Positions 59,803 through 64,000 of a stretch of 64,000 nucleotides of DNA are shown here, one piece after another (the stretch's first letter is position 1; each line of letters starts with the position of its first letter). The stretch spans positions 62,001 to 126,000 of the forward strand of contig JACQBC010000032.1 in the NCBI GenBank assembly GCA_016194635.1, in the 5' to 3' direction. The notes beneath the pieces are model-generated. The model saw nothing but the letters and a program-made list of their open reading frames with translations, was not told the origin of the DNA and searched no databases. The position numbers were made by a program, and so were the translations under genes. The stretch is from Gammaproteobacteria bacterium. GTDB taxonomy: Bacteria; Pseudomonadota; Gammaproteobacteria; UBA6429; Thiohalophilaceae.

Positions 59803-61461
59803 CTAATTTTGTTTGGGCCAGGCCGCAACCACCATGGCGACACCGGCGATACCCAATACCCAACTGAGCAACGGCGCATGGGCCACCATCAGCGGTTGAA
59901 ATCCATCCAGACCGGCGAGCACACTGGCACAGATAAACAACGCCGCACCGACGATGGCGGCGAAATTGCGTCGATTCGCCGCGCGCAACTCCTCGCGCAA
60001 GTCGCTTAGTTGTTCGGGGCTTAATTGCACCTGCAGTTCGCCGCGCCGCGCCTTATCAATGACCTGGTAAATTAAATTGGGTAGGCGCGGCAAACGTTCA
60101 GCCCACAACGGCACGTTCTCGCGCAAATGCCGCCACAGGGCTTGCGGACCTATCTGTTGCGCCATCCAGCGTTCTAGAAACGGCTTGGCGGTTTTCCACA
60201 GGTCCAACTCGGGATACAGTTGCCGGCCCAGCCCTTCAATATTCAAGAGCGTCTTTTGCAGTAATACCAATTGTGGTTGCACTTGCATGTTAAACCGGCG
60301 CGCGACTTGAAACAGCCGGATTAACAGCTGGCCGAAGGAGATTTCTTTTAAGGGTTTATCAAAGATCGGTTCACACACCGTGCGGATCGCAGCCTCGAAT
60401 TCATCGATGCGGGTGTGGCGATCCACCCACCCTGAATCGATATGCAATTGCGCCACGCGGCGGTAATCGCGCTTGAAGAACGCCAGGAAGTTTTCCGCCA
60501 AATAACGTTGATCGGTGGGATTTAAACTGCCCATGATCCCAAAATCAACCGCGATATACCGGCCCTGGGTGGAGACAAAAATATTACCCGGGTGCATATC
60601 GGCATGAAAAAAACTATCGCGAAACACCTGGGTGAAAAACACCTCGACCCCGGTCTCCGCGAGTTTTTTAAGATCAATGCCGGCGGCGCGCAGCTCATCG
60701 ATGCGGCTAACCGGTATTCCGTGGATCCGTTCCATTACTAATACATTGCGGCGGGTATATTCCCAGTAAATCTCCGGCACATAGATCTGATCCGACGCGC
60801 TAAAATTGCGCCGTAGCTGCGAGGCATTGGCGGCTTCGCGCAGCAGGTCGAGTTCATCGAGAATGGTTTTTTCAAATTCGTTAACCACCTCGCGCGGCCG
60901 CAAGCGGCGCGCGGCGGCCCAGTGACGTTCAATACTGTCGGCGATGGCGTATAACAAACCCAGATCACGTTGGATCACCGGCAGGATATCCGGCCGTACT
61001 ACTTTTACCACCACTTCCCGGCCATCGTGTAACCGCGCGGCATGGACCTGGGCGATCGATGCCGAGGCAAACGGCGCCGTGTCGAAGTGGGCAAATACCT
61101 CGTTGAGCGGCCGGGTGTAGGCGGCGGCGACAATGCCGAAGGCCTTGTCGCCCGCAAAGGGGGGAACTTGATCCTGTAACTTGGCCAGCTCTATCGCAAT
61201 GTCGTCCGGCAACAGGTCACGGCGGGTTGAAAGTATTTGTCCGAATTTAACGAAAATGGGGCCGAGGTCTTCCAGGCTGCGGCGGATCCGTACACCGCGC
61301 GCGAGCGTGGTATAACGTCGCAGCCACATCCAGGGCAGTACATAACGCAACCAGCGCACCGGGCGAAATAAGTGTGTCGTAAGGATTAACTCATCCAGAC
61401 CATGGCGCGCCAGCACCCAGCTGATGTACATTAAACGAAACACATGCCTGATCGGTTGCAT
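59803..61461 (-). CDS. ubiB: UbiB-family atypical kinase/ATPase (ubiquinone biosynthesis)
   Basis: The protein has about 552 residues. The KxGQ motif is [14 protein letters not shown]. The A-rich loop is [14 protein letters not shown], followed by [10 protein letters not shown] with the ATP lysine. The ExD motif is in [29 protein letters not shown] is the catalytic loop and [15 protein letters not shown] the metal Asp. Two C-terminal membrane helices ([18 protein letters not shown] and [19 protein letters not shown]) close it. It supports ubiquinone synthesis at the membrane. A start seven codons upstream is equally possible; both lack a strong ribosome site. Confidence 0.93.
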   Translation of the reverse strand: MQPIRHVFRLMYISWVLARHGLDELILTTHLFRPVRWLRYVLPWMWLRRYTTLARGVRIRRSLEDLGPIFVKFGQILSTRRDLLPDDIAIELAKLQDQVPPFAGDKAFGIVAAAYTRPLNEVFAHFDTAPFASASIAQVHAARLHDGREVVVKVVRPDILPVIQRDLGLLYAIADSIERHWAAARRLRPREVVNEFEKTILDELDLLREAANASQLRRNFSASDQIYVPEIYWEYTRRNVLVMERIHGIPVSRIDELRAAGIDLKKLAETGVEVFFTQVFRDSFFHADMHPGNIFVSTQGRYIAVDFGIMGSLNPTDQRYLAENFLAFFKRDYRRVAQLHIDSGWVDRHTRIDEFEAAIRTVCEPIFDKPLKEISFGQLLIRLFQVARRFNMQVQPQLVLLQKTLLNIEGLGRQLYPELDLWKTAKPFLERWMAQQIGPQALWRHLRENVPLWAERLPRLPNLIYQVIDKARRGELQVQLSPEQLSDLREELRAANRRNFAAIVGAALFICASVLAGLDGFQPLMVAHAPLLSWVLGIAGVAMVVAAWPKQN

Positions 61462-61630
61462 ACAGGTCGCAGTGTAATGCATGCCTATGTTGATTGTAAG
61501 TCAGAAATGCGGCCTAACACACGACTCCCAAGCGTAAGCGCATTGACGCTGGCGGCGCACTCACCCTAAAATCCCAAGGGATAAATATTCGGTAAGGGAT
61601 AATAATGAAACAACCGATCAAGAGGGAAGC

Positions 61631-62242
61631 ATGTTGTATACCGTGCGTAATTTCTTAGTCGCATTTTTTGCATTCGGGGTGGCGCTGTATGCGTTGGTGG
61701 CGTACGGATTTTTTACCTTGGGAAGCCTGGTACATCCTGCCATGAAGACTTCTTTCATGGCGCATTCGATCGGTATTTACGCCCACGTCTTCGCCTCGGC
61801 CATTGCCCTGCTGCTGGGTCCATTACAGTTCTCAACCAAGCTGCGTGCAAACTATATTACATTGCACCGTTGGAACGGGCGTGTGTATTTATTCCTGGGG
61901 GTGCTGTTGGGCGGAAGCGCCGGCCTGTACGTGGCGCAATTCGCCTATGGCGGTTTGCTGGCCAAAACCGGTTTTTCGTTACTGGCCATGGCGTGGCTGC
62001 ACAGCGGTTTCATGGCCTATAGCGCGATTCGACGCAACAACATTGCGGAACATCAACGTTGGATGCAGCGTAATTTTGCCTTGACCTTCGCCGCCGTGAC
62101 CTTGCGCATTTATCTGGGAAGCTTCATGGCGGCGGGGGTTCGGTTTGAAGTGTTTTACCCGTGGCTGGCATGGTTGTGTTGGGTGCCAAATCTGCTGTTG
62201 ATGGAGTGGTGGTTGGGTTCGTTCAAAAGTGAAGAAGAGTAA
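61631..62242 (+). CDS. DUF2306 membrane protein
   Basis: This 203-residue protein has about six hydrophobic helices. Conserved His residues in MAHSIGIYAHVFASAIALLL, TLHRWNGRVYLFLG and NIAEHQRWMQRNFALTFAAV are typical of DUF2306, a family that may bind haem or a quinone within the membrane. The function is unknown. The start with GAGGGAAGC is well supported. A strong stem-loop follows the gene. Confidence 0.82.
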   Translation: MLYTVRNFLVAFFAFGVALYALVAYGFFTLGSLVHPAMKTSFMAHSIGIYAHVFASAIALLLGPLQFSTKLRANYITLHRWNGRVYLFLGVLLGGSAGLYVAQFAYGGLLAKTGFSLLAMAWLHSGFMAYSAIRRNNIAEHQRWMQRNFALTFAAVTLRIYLGSFMAAGVRFEVFYPWLAWLCWVPNLLLMEWWLGSFKSEEE

Positions 62243-62252
62243 AGGTTTAGAA

Positions 62253-62285
62253 CGGGCTACTACCCTTTTAGGGTAGACCAGCCCG
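62253..62285 (+). other. Two-part stem-loop after the DUF2306 gene
   Basis: CGGGCT pairs with AGCCCG and, inside, CTACCC pairs with GGGTAG around a TTTTA loop, with one and three unpaired bases between the stems. There is no T tract after it, so it is not a standard Rho-independent terminator. It may act as an RNA stability element between the two membrane-protein genes. Confidence 0.5.
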
Positions 62286-62300
62286 GCAGACAGGTACAGC

Positions 62301-62846
62301 ATGCAAAACAACGCCATGTTAGAAATCGATGACGATATTTATAAATCCACCTCGCGGTTGCTCTTGGCGCATGTCAAGGCGGAATATTATGACCTCACCA
62401 ACACCTGGCGCGACCTCGAACGCAAGGCCCAGATCAATATCGCAGTGGCCGGTATTTTCATTACCGGTACCAGCGTGGTATTACGTACCCTAGAGCATCC
62501 AAGCGGGGCGATGAAACTGTTGTTTCTCACCGCCTTCGCCTTGTTGGCGCTGACGGCGCTGCTTTCCTTGCGCGCGCTACTCATCTCGGATTATGAATCC
62601 CTCGAAGACTCCGACGAAGTACTCACTGCGGCGCAAACAATATACAACGCGGACGACAATCACACCGCCAAACAAGCGATTCGCCTATTTGTGCTGGAGC
62701 GGGTCACGAAACTACACGCGATCAATCGAAAAAACTTCGAGGCCAATAATAACAAAGCCGACAAGGTCGCCTTCGCCCAAAAAGTTTTGATTGTGGGGGT
62801 CAGTTTGGTGATCGTTGCGGTGGGCAGCGCGGTGTTTGCGATCTAA
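62301..62846 (+). CDS. Small membrane protein with 2+1 TM helices, SLATT/Pycsar-effector-like shape
   Basis: The 181 residues have an N-terminal helix with EYYDLTNTWRDLERKAQINI, two close membrane helices (IAVAGIFITGTSVVLRTL; LLFLTAFALLALTALLSL), a charged cytoplasmic part, then NRKNFEANNNKADKVAFAQK and a third membrane helix (VLIVGVSLVIVAVGSAVF). This shape recalls the two-TM effector domains (SLATT/PycTM class) found in nucleotide-signal defence systems. Here no cyclase gene is adjacent, so that role is not supported. The family remains unassigned. Confidence 0.6.
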   Translation: MQNNAMLEIDDDIYKSTSRLLLAHVKAEYYDLTNTWRDLERKAQINIAVAGIFITGTSVVLRTLEHPSGAMKLLFLTAFALLALTALLSLRALLISDYESLEDSDEVLTAAQTIYNADDNHTAKQAIRLFVLERVTKLHAINRKNFEANNNKADKVAFAQKVLIVGVSLVIVAVGSAVFAI

Positions 62847-62895
62847 CGTTGATGGACGGCCGAATTAATTTGATCACAATCGGCCTTGTCCTGCG

Positions 62896-64000
62896 TCAGT
62901 GACTCAGCGCCAATTTATCTTCCACGCCCTGGCTACGCAGGTAGTCTTCATAGCTACCGTTATAATTGACGATGCCACGGGGCGTCATTTCAACGATACG
63001 GGTGGCGAGGGAGGAAACAAATTCGCGGTCGTGGCTGACGAAGATCAAGGTGCCGGGGAAATTCTCCAACGCCAGGTTGAGCGCTTCGATCGATTCCATA
63101 TCCAAGTGGTTGGTCGGTTCATCCATAATTAATATATTGGGGCGTAACAACATTAACTTGCCGAACAACATACGGCCCTGCTCACCGCCGGAGATGATCT
63201 TTACCGACTTATCGATATCATCCTGGCTAAACAGCATTTGCCCCAGAGTGCCGCGAATATACTGCTCATCGTCGCCGCGTTGTTTCCATAGGCTCATCCA
63301 TTCAAACAGGGTCATGTCATTGGCAAAGTCGGCGGCATGGTCTTGCGCGAAGTAACCCGGCGTGGCGTTTTCCGAGAGTTTTACCACACCGCGGTCAGGC
63401 TTGAGTTCGCCGGCCAAACAGCGCAACAAGGTGGACTTGCCAATACCGTTGGGGCCAATGATCGCGACACGCTCCTCGACTTCCACCAGTAAATCCAAAT
63501 TTTTAAACAAGGTTTTGTCGCCGTAAGCCTTACTCAAGCCTTCCACTTGTAAAGCATTACGGTACAGTTTCTTGTTTTGATTAAAACGTATAAAAGGGCT
63601 GACGCGGCTGGAGGGTTTGATCTCGGTGAGGGTGATCTTTTCGATCTGCCGCGCGCGCGATGTGGCCTGGCGTGCTTTAGAGGCATTGGCCGAGAAACGG
63701 CTGACGAAGGATTGCAACTCGGCAATTTGCGCTTTTTTCTTGGCATTGTCGGCCTGCACTTGTTCGCGCGCCTGGGTCGAGGCCAGCATGTAATCATCGT
63801 AATTGCCCGGATACAGGCGTAACTCGCCGTAATCCAAATCCGCCATGTGGGTACACACGCTATTCAAAAAATGCCGATCGTGCGAGATGATGATCATGGT
63901 ACTGTTGCGTGCATTCAATATATTTTCCAACCAGCGGATCGTATTGATATCCAGGTTATTAGTCGGTTCATCCAATAACATAATATCCGGATCGGCAAAC
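62896..64000 (-). CDS. ABC-F family ATPase (YbiT-like), cut by window edge
   Basis: About 368 C-terminal residues are visible; the N-terminal half lies beyond the right edge. The end of the first ABC domain ([33 protein letters not shown]) is followed by the interdomain linker and the complete second domain. That domain has Walker [19 protein letters not shown], signature [17 protein letters not shown], Walker [18 protein letters not shown] and the H-loop VSHDREF. No membrane spans occur, as in ribosome-binding ABC-F proteins. The linker and C-terminal segment ([20 protein letters not shown]) are like YbiT. A role at the ribosome is the family expectation. Confidence 0.92.
   Translation of the reverse strand, partial: FADPDIMLLDEPTNNLDINTIRWLENILNARNSTMIIISHDRHFLNSVCTHMADLDYGELRLYPGNYDDYMLASTQAREQVQADNAKKKAQIAELQSFVSRFSANASKARQATSRARQIEKITLTEIKPSSRVSPFIRFNQNKKLYRNALQVEGLSKAYGDKTLFKNLDLLVEVEERVAIIGPNGIGKSTLLRCLAGELKPDRGVVKLSENATPGYFAQDHAADFANDMTLFEWMSLWKQRGDDEQYIRGTLGQMLFSQDDIDKSVKIISGGEQGRMLFGKLMLLRPNILIMDEPTNHLDMESIEALNLALENFPGTLIFVSHDREFVSSLATRIVEMTPRGIVNYNGSYEDYLRSQGVEDKLALSH

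Overview
The window is a stretch of a gammaproteobacterial chromosome with moderately high GC. The evidence is the linkage gpmI-envC-ctpA beside gpsA-secB-trxC-grxC-rhodanese, an MSHA-type pilus locus, and ubiB, trmL and gpsA of gammaproteobacterial type. The sequence does not let me name the genus. I found no rRNA, tRNA or CRISPR array.

Layout. 0-9 kb: the end of a DsrE-like gene, an ArsR repressor divergent from an Old Yellow Enzyme with a clean palindromic operator, a SAM methyltransferase, then an ethanolamine module (APC permease, eutB, eutC) followed by a PP2C phosphatase-protein kinase fusion. 8.9-15.5 kb: a decaying accessory region. It holds an internally deleted VOC/ArsI-like gene, a frameshifted peptidoglycan-binding/lytic transglycosylase gene with a lipoprotein that may be its immunity partner, a shuffled partial second copy of that pair, an SGNH hydrolase, a VOC gene broken by a stop codon, two MOSC genes, a DUF1353-like secreted protein, a PhzF gene reduced to its two ends, and a 107-bp inverted-repeat element.

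15.7-26.4 kb is the most unusual part: six tightly packed co-directional genes, visibly AT-richer than the flanks. They encode a class I HMG-CoA reductase fused to an APH-like kinase, a CDP-alcohol phosphotransferase fused to a CDP-archaeol-synthase-like (CarS) domain, a formyltransferase, an alpha/beta hydrolase fused to an OleC-like acyl-adenylating enzyme, a UbiA prenyltransferase, and a PEP-synthase/rifampicin-phosphotransferase-like dikinase. Together they look like an undescribed pathway for a modified isoprenoid or phospholipid-like metabolite. The product is unknown and this reading is inference.

26.5-35.2 kb: GNAT, STAS-like, YdjM-like and ParB-like genes, a GMC oxidoreductase operon with a Tat-type subunit 3, a lipoprotein plus secreted zinc metallopeptidase pair, and a small membrane protein behind a perfect CRP-type palindrome. 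35.2-45.5 kb: an MSHA pilus operon on the minus strand (mshE, G, a prepilin, A, C, D, O, P, Q). Its ATPase carries a textbook tandem c-di-GMP-binding MshEN motif, and a PAS-GGDEF-EAL protein is encoded divergently beside it, suggesting local c-di-GMP control of the pilus.

49-64 kb is core housekeeping: class 1B-like pyrD, trmL, gpsA, secB, trxC, grxC, a rhodanese, an ArsR regulator, gpmI, envC, ctpA, a DJ-1 family protein, a lipoprotein, ubiB, two membrane proteins of unknown role, and an ABC-F ATPase cut by the right edge.
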